Assembly: GCF_013373865.1 (NCBI RefSeq)
Contig: NC_050469.1
Span: forward strand, 23,672,046 to 23,736,045
Direction of reading: 5' to 3'
DNA length: 64,000 bases
From: Monomorium pharaonis
Lineage: Eukaryota > Arthropoda > Insecta > Hymenoptera > Formicidae
The notes under the pieces were generated by a model. It saw only the letters and a program-made list of their open reading frames with translations, did no database searches and was not told the DNA's origin. The translations under genes and the position numbers were made by a program. Position 1 is the first letter of the stretch. Each line of letters opens with the position of its first letter. Of the stretch, positions 34,969 through 48,686 are shown piece by piece.

Positions 34969-36311
34969 CAGGGACCCGGACCGCACCGAAACCGAAACCG
35001 ATAACCGGTTCATAACCGGTTTTTTAGCCGGACCGAAACCGTAAACCAGAACCAAATTCTGCTAAATTTACAGCACCGGAACCATAACTGGAACCGATTA
35101 AATATTTTTAGGTTTACGGTTTTTTCGGTATATTTTTCTGGTTTTTTAAATTTACTTTTACATAATATTTTTATATTTTTAATTTAAATTTTTTGTCGTT
35201 TCTATTATTTTTACTTAATACTACTTCGAGTCTAATTGAATATTACTGCTTCCTATATCTAATTGGTTCTTAATGTGACATCTTTGAACTGAGATTGCAA
35301 TTATGAAATTGCAACAATCGTATGTGACATGAACATAATGTTTTTTTAAAACTTTTTTTAGTTTAAGATGTACATACTTTTTAAGATGTACATAGTTTTA
35401 TTACCACTGCATTTAGTCTTATTACTACATAGTTGTATTTTTTATATATAGGGTATCCCGCATCAGATATGCAATATCTCATGGAAAGATAGACGGGATC
35501 AAAGTGAACATAAAAGTCCACTATAGTTTTTGGATATCTCCAATGATAGCCGAGATATAAATTTTTCAAATTGTACAAATGAGAACACGCCGAGGAAAGC
35601 GCTGAGTCGCTCGAACTGCCGCCGGCAGCTACTGATTGACACAGTAGTGCTATAGTTCGAGCGGCTCAGCACGCTCTCATTCGTACAATTTGAAAAATTA
35701 ATATCTCGGCTATCATTGGAGATATCCAAAAACTATAGTGGACTTTTTATGTTCACCTTGATCCCGTCTATCTTTCCATAAAGTATTGCATACCTGATGT
35801 GGGACACCCTGTATATATTCTGAATTAAAAAAATTATTGTACACATTTTGCTTATTACTTTTTATTTGCAACTTTGCGGATTCTTGTCTATCTACTTATA
35901 CTTTTTTTGCTTTTTCCTCTTATTTCTCTTATTTAATCTTTTTTTGAAGCAATAAATTTATTGGTAGCACAATTCAAATTGATTCCTTTTTTCATACGTA
36001 AATATTTTTTATAAATTATTATTAAACATTATTAAATGTTATTAAATATTATAATACTTAATAATATGTTAAATATTATATATTATTAAATATAAATAGG
36101 AATTATGTAATAATTACTATTACATAATAATTACTTCTTAAATAATAATATTAGAAGAACCGGAACCGTAACCGAAAAAAAACCGTAATTAAACGGTTTT
36201 GGGTTTTTGTATTTGCCAAGAAACCGAAACTGAAACCGTAACCGGTTTTCAAATCTTTTTATTAAACCGTAACCGTAACCGAACCTTAATTTCATTCGGT
36301 CCGGGTCCCTG
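34969..36311. mobile_element. Non-autonomous hAT-type transposon with nested MITE
   Basis: The ends are CAGGGACCCGGACCG and its exact 15-bp reverse complement CGGTCCGGGTCCCTG, flanked by the perfect 8-bp duplication ATTTACAT. Terminal CAGGG and an 8-bp duplication are hallmarks of the hAT superfamily. Both subterminal regions are packed with AACCG-type words (ACCGAAACCGAAACCG and AACCGTAACCGTAACCG), which could be transposase-binding repeats. No transposase frame is present. The 1,343 bp include a 363-bp MITE at 35449-35811, leaving about 980 bp of hAT sequence. Confidence 0.92.
35449..35811. mobile_element. Long palindromic MITE nested in the hAT-type element
   Basis: The ends are TAGGGTATCCC and GGGACACCCTG, the same terminal motif as the MITEs at 9575 and 20658. 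The arms are nearly perfectly complementary for well over 150 bp each: for example GGATATCTCCAATGATAGCC against GGCTATCATTGGAGATATCC. The unpaired centre is short and contains GCCGCCGGCAGC. It shares the block CAAATGAGAACACGCCGAGG, diverged, with copy 2 at 20658-21055. Minus frames at 35381-35729 are fortuitous. Confidence 0.9.
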
Positions 36312-36319
36312 ATTTACAT
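36312..36319 (+). repeat. 8-bp target-site duplication, right
   Basis: ATTTACAT directly after the hAT-type element, identical to the left copy. Confidence 0.9.
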
Positions 36320-39300
36320 TAATTTAAACCGAACTTATTAAGCTTTTTAATTAAATTTTTAGTAAAAAAAAATTTAATTTTTCTTAAGTGTGATTTAAAA
36401 AATTAACATAATTAAATCAAAATAAAACAAAACAGTGATAGCTGGACCTTAGTGTTCAATAATATTTTTTAAGTACAAATTTTATTTTTTTTTAATTTAT
36501 TAGTGTTTATTACCTATATATATTAACTGGCATATATGACAAAGTATTGACATATTTATTATATTAAAATTTATTAACTTTAAACACAATAAGTCACGTC
36601 CTTAAGAACAAACGTCGCACGTTGTGAGAAAACCGTGAAACGAGGCGTAGAAACGACTGGGACACATTTCAATTTCAAGTCCAAAACTAAAATCCTGGAC
36701 AGCACTGACTTGAAATTAAAAAAAAAACACTGAATAATCCAGTAAAAAACATTTGACATATGGTAAAAATTCTTTTCGAGCTGTGTAACTTAAAACAGCG
36801 TTGATTATAACGCTGAAAAGCTACAGAGACAAAGGGGAAAAAAAAAGAAATAGGATACATGACATAACGATCAGATTGAAAAGTGGCAATGTCAAATGAA
36901 ATAAGAATCCGGACACGCGCATTTCGGCATTCTCCATTTACAAATTTCTCTGGTGAATTAAACTTCTACCAACCAATTAAAGCCTGGATCTGCAACTGAA
37001 GCGACACCTAACTACAAATTACCGGAAATTAGATAAGGTTGCACGTGTTTGCTTTGCACCTGTGTGAGTGTTAATTAACACGTCGTCACGAAACTGATAG
37101 TTGTCGAAGTATTTCTAGATCACATCACGATATAGTGTTGCAATATGTCATTAAAATTAATATCAAAAGATTCTAGGTCACCATCTGGTATCGTGCAACT
37201 CCATTATTTCTCAAGGACGCCAATAATATTCATGTTGACATATATTTTTACTAATAATATCTGAGTACAGATCAGAAGATCAATATGGAAACTGCCGTAA
37301 TTAAAAAAATTTGTTGATATCGCCGATACGCAACGGAAAAGACTTTGATAGAAAACAGCGAAAAGCTTTCAGCATGGAAAACGCGTTATGGTAACTGTAT
37401 TAATAATCATCTCTAGGATTACTCTCCTTCTGTGCGGTTGTTTTAAGAGCTTCCGATAATTAATAAAACTTGGTGCAAATAAAAATCCTCGAAGTTAAGA
37501 TAGCTAGTAACTACTTTCACGCTAATAGCAGTTTCAAAGCCATTCAAAACAAACGTGAACGCTTTTACTGAAATGTATAGTTATTTTACTTTTATCGAGA
37601 AAAATTAAAGTCTAATTGTATATGAAATAATTTTTGTAAATTTTGAGTTACATTTAACTCTAGACAAAGAACATGCATATGAGAGTATTGAGCAATTTTC
37701 CGAACAAAGAATAAAGAAATAAATTATGTTTAAACACCTTTTATAATTATTTTGATAATCCAACAAAATTATTTTCAGATCTGGATTCACAGTTAAGTTT
37801 TCAGATACTTTAGCAAAACCATCCATGCATTATTTACTCTATAACATTCTATCAAGTATTAAATTCGCAAAGAAATACGAAATACATAAAATATTTCATA
37901 AAATGTTTCATTAATGAAAAAAAAGTTTAACTCCTGTTATCGATTTCACCAGACACTCTAAAGTATGCTTCAACAAAATTTTCAAGCTAATTTTTATATG
38001 AATAAATTATAACATGATCACGTACTTTAAATATGTCCGCTTCTTCAATAAATTTTAGTCTACGGGTCTACAACTATGTGTTTCCTTTCTTTTATAATAT
38101 AGAAAGTTATCGCAACACGTCCATGATAACATGAACAACTTTTTTAATAAAAGTAAAATGAAAATCATATAATATTACGTATCCTCTTATACCTTAAGCT
38201 TTTATCTATATATATATATATATATGTATGCATGTATATATGCGTGTAAAATAAAAATTAACTATATAATAAAAATACATGTATATATTGAGTCAGAACC
38301 ATCTTATAAAACAAAATAAACATAAGATAAATGGAACGAAAGTTATCTTTTCTCATACGCGAGAAAGTGATCTTAATCTTCAAACAACACTGGTTGTTTT
38401 GTTTCAAACATTTTCTTGTCTTTCTTATTTTATTAATTGTAAAAAATCATAAAATACCTATTATAAAATATATAACAATGCGGACTGGCATAACATAGCA
38501 TTAGAAATCACAACTAATTAGTAACGAAATATGGATGACGTAGAAATAAGAGCAATTTAAGCGCAAGTGCAGCTACGTTATCGGGAATTTATGCATCGTT
38601 TCGGTGTTGCGCGAAGCTCAGAGCGATGTTTCATAAATCTTCAATTCAGACCAGAGTTTCATGTTAAACGAGGTATTAAACAAACACCGCGTGAATTTCA
38701 AGTTTATATAAGACCCACGATGTATTGTACCAAGTATTCGAAGCGATGCTACGTGAAGTTTACATATTTAAACCTCCTTCGTTGTGGGATGTGTCTGTAT
38801 AGCAGTCTATTCCGAGAAAGCAATTGATTGCTTCCTTCCCACGTTGTCATGCATTATTTCATCTATGTAATATTGAGAAAAGGACAGTACGGAAATAATC
38901 ATATTTACTTTTGTATTTATACTGTATATATACTGTGTACGGCATCTGTAATTATACATATGTATATTCGGAAGCTTACAGTTAATATTTTTGGAACTAT
39001 TTTTCATTTTCTTTATACTTATAATCTCTGCTATATTAAATAAGTTATGCTGTATTCGTTCATATATATTATATGTATATCAGTTTTTTTTACCAATATG
39101 AAGCGTTTACCTATAATATAAAAAAAATAAACCAAATAGCCAACAATAATAAATTTTCATAGCATTCACACAACGAAATTTCCAATAAATCCAATTTCCA
39201 ATAATTGATCGATAAAACAATTTCTCTTAAACGGTTTAAGAACTGCTACTTTCGTGTCAACATTGCAGAATGCTATAATCTGAATAAAAAAAAAAATAAA

Positions 39301-39940
39301 AGCCGAAGAGTTAATTGAAAGTTCATAAAGATTTTGTGTAATCCATTTAAATCTCCGGGACTTACTTGAAAGTTTCTTTAAACCGTTGTTCGCTGTGGTT
39401 CGCTTTCATCACGTTATTTCTGTTCATTTTTATTTTCTCTCGAAACTTAAACTCGGTTTTATCGACAAATATCGATGTGTATCTTATTTCATCTATGAAC
39501 AAAACGCGGTTTATTTTTGACAACAAAAACTTTTATAAATAAACTTAAAGTAATTAAAAGTTTCTTACTTTGCGAATTGGAGTTTGAACACTAAACTCTT
39601 AAAATTTTTTCTTTCAAAGAAAATTTCTTAAAGTAAATTCTCCGAGTTAAACCCGTAAGGTCAAGGGAGAAGACCAACGGACTAGAAATCATTAAAATAA
39701 TCGAGCACATTTTGTTACTAAATTATTAAAACTCGCGTTTTTATCATTTTATCAAAAATAAACACAAAGATCATACTAATAAAGATTAATAAAATCAGTA
39801 TTTTTTTATATAAACGCAAATTGTGTTATATTTACAGACACATATAACATAAAACTAAATAATAATTAGCATAATAATACAATTTAATAATGTAGTAATA
39901 ATATAATATTATAATTAGCATAATTAAATTATAATCTTAC
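36320..39940. other. Mostly AT-rich non-coding spacer
   Basis: A GC-richer stretch spans 36590-37110, and a TA repeat lies at 38207-38225. No recognisable gene apart from the doubtful ORF at 38567. Confidence 0.6.
38567..38827 (+). CDS. Unrecognised 86-codon ORF (doubtful)
   Basis: The frame opens MQLRYREFMHRFGVARSSER and is rich in Arg, Lys, Tyr and Phe. A short upstream frame starting at 38531 ends just before it. The patch is a little GC-richer than its surroundings. I recognise no domain. It could be an eroded mobile-element frame or chance. Confidence 0.12.
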   Translation: MQLRYREFMHRFGVARSSERCFINLQFRPEFHVKRGIKQTPREFQVYIRPTMYCTKYSKRCYVKFTYLNLLRCGMCLYSSLFRESN

Positions 39941-39992
39941 GCGCGTGCACACACCTACACACGCACACACACGCACGCACGCACGCACGCAC
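39941..39992. repeat. (CA)n/(CGCA)n microsatellite
   Basis: ACACACGCACACACACGCACGCACGCACGC type array. Mixed CA and CGCA units. Confidence 0.95.
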
Positions 39993-41527
39993 CTAACAAA
40001 TTATAATTTACCATCAATATTAAATTATAAACCTCTTTATTTAGTATTTATAATTAATTCCAACCAAATTTATACATTTCATTCAATAAGTCAATATAAA
40101 AAAAGCTATAATAAATCGTACCTAATTTGTGATATTGTTTCTTCTAACATAACAGATGTAATTATTTAATGCTTGTTTAATACTTTCATTAATTAACTTC
40201 AGTTTCCTTCAAGTAAGATATATCGTTTACCGTACTAATAAAACTCAGAATAAATTTCGGTCGAATGCATCTAAAATCCCGTGAACGTATTAATTACCAG
40301 TAAGTTACATCAACGGTATTGCATTACACGCCAGTAGCTTGATAATTTTCTGTCCGCGCGAATGAAGATGACAATTATGAATTCGTCCGAAGGGTTGCAT
40401 TAAGAGACCAACACGGCACTTCTAATTAATCACGGTAAGTTTCACCTAACGACTAACGAGCATTCTGCAATCTGACATCCGTTGTCTGCTTCTATATCTT
40501 CATGCGCCGATTTGTATCCCCAGAGGAAATTTCAAACAAAGGATTAATGCCATTAATTATCCTATGCGAAAACCCGTGCTTCCAAAACAGCTACTATTAA
40601 CGGTAAAACATTCACCGAGTCTACATAATAGGGGCTTATAAAATAACAACTATTTGTAATAACTTTAGTAAAAAGTATTATAACACATATTCGAGCATGT
40701 ACCATTTGGAACTTACACAATAATTTCAAGTTTAAATTTCTATAATACTAGACTATTATCACTCTATAAAGTATTATCACTAAAATAAAAATTAACGTCA
40801 AATTTTTATGTATTGTTTATCTTATAGAATCAATTAAAAAATTTTTTCAACTTCCAAAATTTAACAATTTTAACTACAATTTCTATATATATTTCTATTT
40901 AACAAACATAAATAAATTTGTTATTTATTTATGTTTGCTAAAATACATGTTAATTGATTGTTAGAAGAAATTAATTTATATTCAATTTATAAAATTTATT
41001 AATAAAAAATTGTTTAAAATCTAAAATATATTCAATGAAAAACCTAATTATTATATAATTATTATATCTCTCAACATATGATTAATCACTACATCACTAC
41101 ATTTTATTGTCAAATGTAATTACTATTCTTAATTTAATGTAATCTCTCGCAAACTGCTTACATGCTTTTCAGTTTTACTTGTTACATGCACAAACCGTGT
41201 TAAACAAGAAATCTAGTCTAAAAAAGTTGAATGCGTCACACTCATGATCGACACTAGCCACGTTTCTCCGCTAAACGTGGAATTTTTCTTCCATTATGGG
41301 TTGCACTTCCTCAGAATCGAAAACGTTGCACGACTTGTGAAGAATTTCAATTAGACACCGTACATATATTTCTAAAAAAGTCAGATTCATTTTGAAATCA
41401 AAAAAAGCTTCGTACATTCGACAAAGTACTTTCATACATATTTCAATTTATTATCCCTTTGCTGACATTTTTCTCATTAAGCTATCAAGCTTTCGTGTTC
41501 GGCATTTTTTATGTCACTAATATCTAT

Positions 41528-41528
<1 letters not shown>
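39993..41528. other. Non-coding spacer with one GC-richer patch
   Basis: 40250-40620 is GC-richer with TTAATTA words. An A/T-rich inverted repeat of 17 bp (AACAAACATAAATAAAT and its complement) spans 40901-40938. No gene recognised. Confidence 0.6.

Positions 41529-41601
<73 letters not shown>
41529..41601. repeat. (TC)n microsatellite
   Basis: Uninterrupted (TC)n for about 70 bp. Two plus-strand frames crossing it encode only Ser/Leu repeats. Confidence 0.97.
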
Positions 41602-41603
<2 letters not shown>

Positions 41604-44600
41604 TCGTCTGTCTTAAAATTTTACACACGCATTTTGTTATTTAATAAAGTTGTTTTTGATTTTATACTAATTTTTCTCGGAACAAAAAGTTGTTAACATT
41701 AATAATTTAAATTTTTATTTGTACTTTAGTCCTAAACGTAATATATTAAATAAGATTTCACCATCAGCTCTGGTCAACTTAATTAGCTCGTCACATAATG
41801 CATCTCCGCGAAATTACGGTTTAAATAGAACCATCCATTAAGAGAGGCCGTCTCTTCGATCCAACCTCGGGGTGACATTTAATGACGACATAATTGATTT
41901 GTGTTACGATGGCTTATCAGGCGTGCCTCGATAGTGAGGTAGAACGATCCAGAGATTAGATGTAAAAGCACTCTCTCGGATCACTTTCTCAAGCGTCCTC
42001 GCGTAAGTGGAACCAGTACAACTGAATTACTCTCAGATTGTTTTATGAACCAACAAATAATTATTCTACAAACTTTGGATACCTTGCAAATAAATAGAAA
42101 TTTTAAAATATTAAAATATAATACAATATATACAATAACACTTCATCAATTTATTGATGCATTATATGATCTTTTACAAAACAGTAAAGTTGCTACAATT
42201 CTTTGTCAAATTAATTCCTGTTTCTATCAATTGTCATTTTATTATGTAATTTGTAATTTAAACTATATGCACATTATAATTCTTGATTACATTTGCACAA
42301 TTTGATTTAAAGAATAAATCACAAATATAATTCTTGAAAATAGATATAAACCCAACCCATACGCTGACAAGGTAAACGTTATTAAGAATGCATTTGATAT
42401 TAATTATCGTTCGTCCATTCGAATACAATTGTAAAATTATACATTCGTATGAGTAATTACTTGTGACAAATGAAATTTTGCATCACAACGTAACGCTGAC
42501 ACTAATTCCATTTCAGATTACGATATTATCTGCCAGATGAAATTATGTCTTTCAGAAAAATTAACACAATTCAATTGTAACGCTCACATAATTTCCCAAA
42601 CGCTACGTCGAAGGTCATGGAGGTCACGCTAATGAAGAAATTACGAGCCGATAATTACACGTGTCCATCGGAATCAATAGCACCCGTGTGTGCACCTCGG
42701 ATATTTGCTACCGTCCACAAGGTATCGGTTAGCCATGTGTATTTATGTAAACCGTTGCTATTACAAATCGTTTCATCTCGCGAAACCTCAGGGCAGTATT
42801 ATTTATCTCGATATCCTCTTTCAAAATCTGTTGTCGACAGAAACAAACAAAAATATGCCAATACAAATTCAGCTACACTCTGTGTGAATTTTTCCTAATC
42901 GACTCTGTTATTTCTCATGATATCATGCGTGTAGCGCGGCAAATGTCATTTACACAAAATATCTTCCATCGACTAAACGTGAAACATTAATTTTGTGTTG
43001 TTGACAATGTCATGTTTAATCCCTTCAAAAAAAAAAGTTTTTCGTCGATTGCATTACATGCGAGTAATATAAGAGAACGAAAATATATCGTAATATTAAT
43101 ATAAGTACATAATATATCAAGAAATATAATCAAAAAATTATTAAAAATATTTACTGCAAATTAAGTCACAACACTAAAACAAGCTATAAAAGCTAAAATT
43201 AGAACAGCCACATATGGTGTTTTTTTTTTTTTTTTTTTCATTTTTGTTTCTTAATTTAGAATAGAATTGAATACATATACATAGATGCGTCTTTTAATTT
43301 CAAAAATTATAATATAAAATTATAAAATCAGTATAAGTAATAATACCTAAAATAATTAATTCATCCGTTCACACATTTCTATTTTATAATGATATTCTTT
43401 CCTTAATATCAAGTTTGTAATGTATAAGAAAAGATATAACAGGAGTATATTAGAAATTTCAATAAAGAAATTTTATATTACATCCCTAGGTTGATTATAT
43501 TCTATTATCGCCAATATCTTCCTAAGTCTGACACTTACTTCTAAATTGCAATTGAACTAAGTTCAACTCAAAGTCATATCATAACTGTTAAAGTAGTCGC
43601 TCTATTTCATTAACTAAATGAATAGTTCCTTCTTACTTTCGAGCTCGTTATTACGAGATTAACTTTTGCTGTAATTTTGACATTATATTAAGAGACAATT
43701 CTAGGAGATATTAACTACGTCGAGAGGATAATGATTAAAGAACTCGCACCTCTTTATAATAGAGGAAAATCATCTACACTGGCATAAACTTTATTAGCAG
43801 CACCTCCTTATTTCTTTATAGTAGAAACTAATTACTGTTGTACTCTATACTAATACTGATAAAAACTTTGATAAATAATTACCTACTTAGATAAATAAAA
43901 ATAATTTATTCAGGGGCTTTTTCTATATAAAAACAAATCTAATCTAACTATTATATGTAGTTGCGCTAGTTCTTCTACTTTTACAATACTTTTTTCTTCA
44001 TGTTGATAATAATCATATTCTTAACGACACTCTCAAGTTATTTAGAATATTAAAAATATTGACGAAATGCATTAAATCCTTTAAATTTTAAAATAATCTT
44101 GAATTGACTGTGTTAGAAAAAAAAAATTGCAAAAATATATACATATACATAAGAGTAATTCTTATTCAACTTTAAAATAGAAAACTTAAACATAATTATA
44201 AAAAATTTTCATATAATGCGATTATTAATTAGCGTCTCTCGTAACTTATTCTTTACGTCTGCCATCACAATATTTCAGATACCTAACGCAGAAAATATTA
44301 AATTAAAATAGAAATATTAAAGATTATTAAAATACCAATTAAATTTATACAATGCTCTTAGAAATACACCAACTGTACATTTTCTAAAAATTCTGCGGAA
44401 TTTAAAATATATATCAACAATAGTATGTAAAGACAATTCGCTAAAATGAAAGAATAATCGTTTCTTGTATTATCAGAAAGATTCTGCACCAAAAATATTT
44501 TTTAATAAATTTTGAGTAATATATAAATTGTGCTTTAAAATCAATTTAAATAACTTTGCTTTTGTAAAGCTTCCTCCTTTAAGATGACAGTACTGCAAGA

Positions 44601-45980
44601 AGATGCACTTAATAACTGATACAAAATTCCTAAAAAACGACATTTTATTAGAGTTTTAAACGACACAAGCAAATTAATTTCAAAGCCAATATCGCAAAAT
44701 TGCCTTGTTGTCGAATTCAGTTAACAATATATTAAAGGTTTTTGTCATTTTCTGGATCGTTAATTAAAAGCATTGTATAAGCCAATAATGCTAATTAATA
44801 AATAAAAGCCATAAATAAGATCCATAAATAAAGCCATTAATGCTAATCATAACAAAAGCCAATGCTAATCATAAATAAACCATTTTCCGACTATGCTATT
44901 AAAATATCAAATACAACGTTAATATATCAAATAAATTATTTTTATATAGGTAAGAATAAAGATTAATTGCTTATACATAATGTAAATTAAAAAGTTTTGC
45001 AAACATTTTACAAAAATAAAACAATTTTTTAACAATCTTTATAAATTAATATTGCATTTTTTCATAATTTCATAATTCTGCAATATTACAAAGTAAAATT
45101 AATAAAATGCTCTTGAGCATCGATATTTAGTTTAATAACTGTGTTGTAAATCTCACAAAACCTGTCGGCGCGCAGTTTAAATGAGCTAAGAATTTTAAAT
45201 TAATAGAAAAATTATATTCATCACAAAGATCCGATGCAGACCGTTATAGACGATTTACTTAATTCATTCATATGTTTAAACATATACCGATCGGAAGAAT
45301 TAATGTACTAATATTGTTATATAAAATTAATAAGTTAATTAACACAATCAGAAAAGAAAGTACCGTAATGATCACCATTAAATTTTAATACTTAATATTT
45401 TTTGTAAATTTATATACATTTTCTCATCTTTCAAACAACATACCACTTTTTTGAAACAGCTTTAAACTGAATCAATATAGTAGTAATGTCATAACATAAT
45501 TAAATTGATGAATAACAATAATCAATTTAATACTATCTCTAACTGGAGCTCTAACTTATTTACATACTAATCTTATTTACTATTAAGTTAATCAAATGAC
45601 AAAGATCTTATACTATTTTATACTTGTATATCGCTTTGCTCATAAATTAATGCAATATTTGTAATCTACCGACAATTAAATAACAAAATAATAATATGTA
45701 ATTGTTTTAGTATCGATGCTACAGTTAATTATCGGCAAATTAACACTCACATCCAAAATATAAAGCTAGATATATGTAATTACTATTTTGCATTATGTGT
45801 AGCATAAGTCTGATATTCGTATGCACATTATACTTAAGCATCACAGAAATTAAATTATCTCACATGATTAAAAACTTTTTCGTAAAAAAATAAATTTTAA
45901 AAACAATAATTATTGATAAAACTGTCGAAAAACGATAAATGTTCGTCCAGTACTTACAACACAAAAATAAATTTTACTAC
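41602..45980. other. AT-rich non-coding spacer
   Basis: GC-richer patches at 41770-42010 and 42590-42890. Overlapping plus frames in the second (42617-42898 and 42690-42887) show no domain. A 19-bp poly-T run lies at 43220-43238. Otherwise featureless. Confidence 0.6.
44780..44883 (+). repeat. Cryptic degenerate repeat cluster (AGCCA...TGCTAAT)
   Basis: The words AGCCAATAATGCTAAT, AGCCATTAATGCTAATCATA and AGCCAATGCTAATCATA, and CCATAAATAA, recur with variation over about 100 bp. It looks like an eroded minisatellite of roughly 20-30 bp units. Confidence 0.6.
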
Positions 45981-45994
45981 CTACACACACACAT

Positions 45995-46044
<50 letters not shown>

Positions 46045-46067
46045 GCACGAGCGCGTGCGCACACACA
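45981..46067. repeat. (CA)n microsatellite
   Basis: Long CA array with TAAA, AG and GCGC interruptions. The Val/Cys-only minus frames across it are artefacts. Confidence 0.97.
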
Positions 46068-48641
46068 AATATAAATATGCAAATATATGATCCACATTTA
46101 TGTCTGAACATAAAGATGAAAGTCTGCAAATTTACTAAGTTTTTTAGTAAAAAGCATAACAAACAATATTGCGTGAAATATTATTTTGCGCTTGTGCTTC
46201 ACTCAAGTTTTTATTAGATACTCGTGACAAACTTGTAAGATTCTGTGCGAGCGCCGCGTAAAATAGGCGTGTAAAATTTCTCTGCAATTTTCAGTCACGA
46301 TAAACAAAATATTCCAACGTTCCGGAAATAATGTAGTAATGCCAGAAATGCGAAAAATTTGCGGGATTATCGCTCCATACATAAGCAATCTTCGTTATTA
46401 ATCGTTCCTTTCTGGCATAGCACCTCGCTGTTTGTTTAAACAAAATTTTCAACGCGTTCAGAGAATACCTATCAAAGCAACGACACAATTGGCACAGCAT
46501 GTGATTCACGAAATTGAAATTTTTTCATACAAGTTAAAAGCATGTTTTTTTAAAAATTGCCGATAAATTATAAGAGAGAGTTATCCATCGAGAGTGTATA
46601 ATATTTATGCAAAAAAAATTGTATCGACATTTGGTCAAATTAATAACATACGTCATAATAATCACATTGTGAATGTAACTGTCATTATCAGTAAACAAAC
46701 ACATATATTTCTATTTCCACATATATAACTAAACGAGAAGTAACTTCTAATTAGAATGTAAATTTCGAGAGTAACGCTTTCCTTTGTGACGCTTTCTGTT
46801 AATTGTGTTACTCTTGTTTATCAATTTCACGTTATTCACAATGATCGTTAATGCAAAATTGTTAACATTAAATGTAATACGTACTTGCCACTAGCAGATA
46901 ATTAAATGCAGTTTCTAGTTTAAAATTTTGTGATCATCACTATTAGCGGATGCAAAATATCCTTCATATATCTATTTCTAAAATTTGTTACATTTTCTTT
47001 AGTGTGTTAAATATTATATTTATCAGAATTCAATTATTTTTAATATTAAAAAAAAAATAAAATAAGAAAAAATGTTTGCGTAAATTTTGCGACATCAATA
47101 AATATTTCAATCGCATAATTGAAAGATGTTACTGATAATTATATCAATTAAGATAAGACATTATTCTCTCATTAAGTAAGTTTGTCTCTACTAGACGAAA
47201 GTTTTGGAACTGTTTCTCGGAAATCACTATAATTACATTTTATTACATTCCGTTAATTGAATTTTGGAAATGCGAATGATGCGTCATTGCAAATTACGCT
47301 CAAGACATTTTTTAATTAGACAAAATATCTGTTGTTAAAACTCAATAATTAAAAACTAAATTTTCAGGAATTCTTTATAATTATAAAATTTAATGCGCAA
47401 AAAATTGGGCCATGAGAAATTAACGGATATCGGTGCGCAAAAATAACGACAATTTAACGATTTCATGTTGTGCTTATTTAAAATTTAATTAAAATGAATA
47501 CATATGTTAACCAACGTTTCAACCTTCCTTTAAGTTATCTTTAGTGCTTGACAACGAAATTGAGGTATAATATATAAATGTACGTCATTGTAAAATACAA
47601 TTAGAGAGAGAAACATATAAGAAAAAAATGACTGTAATTCGGAGCAAAGCTGAATTCTCCTCAAGGATAATTAACTTTTTAATAATTTATATTTACAAAT
47701 TTGTAAAACATTTAAATTTGTAATTATATTAAATTGTGATGCGATTTTTACTTTCTTTACAAAGCTACACAGTTTTTATATCTCTAATGTAACCTATACT
47801 TACAATGACTTACTATCATTCTTATAATCACGTACAGTCAATTACAATTCGCTTAGTGCATTTTTAACAACAGATCACTTGAATCAATTTTGTGTGCACT
47901 TACCTCCTTTCGCAGAGAGGCAAAAAGCGAAGCGTACAAAAGACTGGAACATATTGATCAATATAGTACGTGTGAGGTAAAACGAATACGCTGAGCTCGC
48001 AATCACATCCCACAATTTAACGGAGACTTCTGCACAGTTCCATTTTTCGACACATGTGCGACTTTACGATGATCTTCTATCTGCTTAGTGTAGAGGGAGA
48101 AGAAAATAATTTTAGAAAGATTTAAAGAAAATATTGGAAAAATATTTTACGCGTTTTTCTAAAATTTATATTACCATACGTGACATTCTAGTGTTTACCT
48201 TTGGAAACTTCAAAATCCCAAAAAAATAATTTTAAAAAATCTCGTTCAAAAAAATTCGAAGAAATCTAGAAAAACTCGGAGAAAACTCCAGTTCTGAATT
48301 TTAAATTTTCACAAAACTGTTTTTGTATTTAATAAAAGTATGTTGATACAAAGTAATTCATAATGACAAAACTGTGACATAGTTCAATATGCTTGTTTTA
48401 TCTGACATATATTACGTCAGTCTACATATTCTTGTTCTTCATACGCTTCGTTTCTCGCTTCTATGCGAAGAGAAGATTTCGTAAAATTTTGATCAATACA
48501 TTTCGTAGGATCACGTAGTGCAAACATAATGGAAGTGAACTCAAGTTTAAGATTTAACAGAAATATTTCTGCATTGCATAAGAAACTTCGCAAGAACTCA
48601 TAGCTCTTTCGAATATATGTATATGCATATCATATATATAT

Positions 48642-48642
<1 letters not shown>
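46068..48642. other. Non-coding spacer
   Basis: 46190-46510 is slightly GC-richer and has two overlapping minus frames (46203-46388 and 46291-46509) without recognisable domains. The rest is AT-rich. Confidence 0.6.

Positions 48643-48683
<41 letters not shown>
48643..48683. repeat. (GA)n microsatellite
   Basis: Clean GA run of about 40 bp. Confidence 0.97.

Positions 48684-48686
<3 letters not shown>

Noticed and set aside
35381..35729. Minus ORFs in the 35-kb palindrome
   Set aside because: They lie in a non-coding MITE and reflect its palindromic sequence.
41459..41696. Plus ORFs with long Ser-Leu runs
   Set aside because: Encoded by the (TC)n array.
45910..46217. ORFs with Val-Cys or Thr-His runs
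   Set aside because: Encoded by the (CA)n array.
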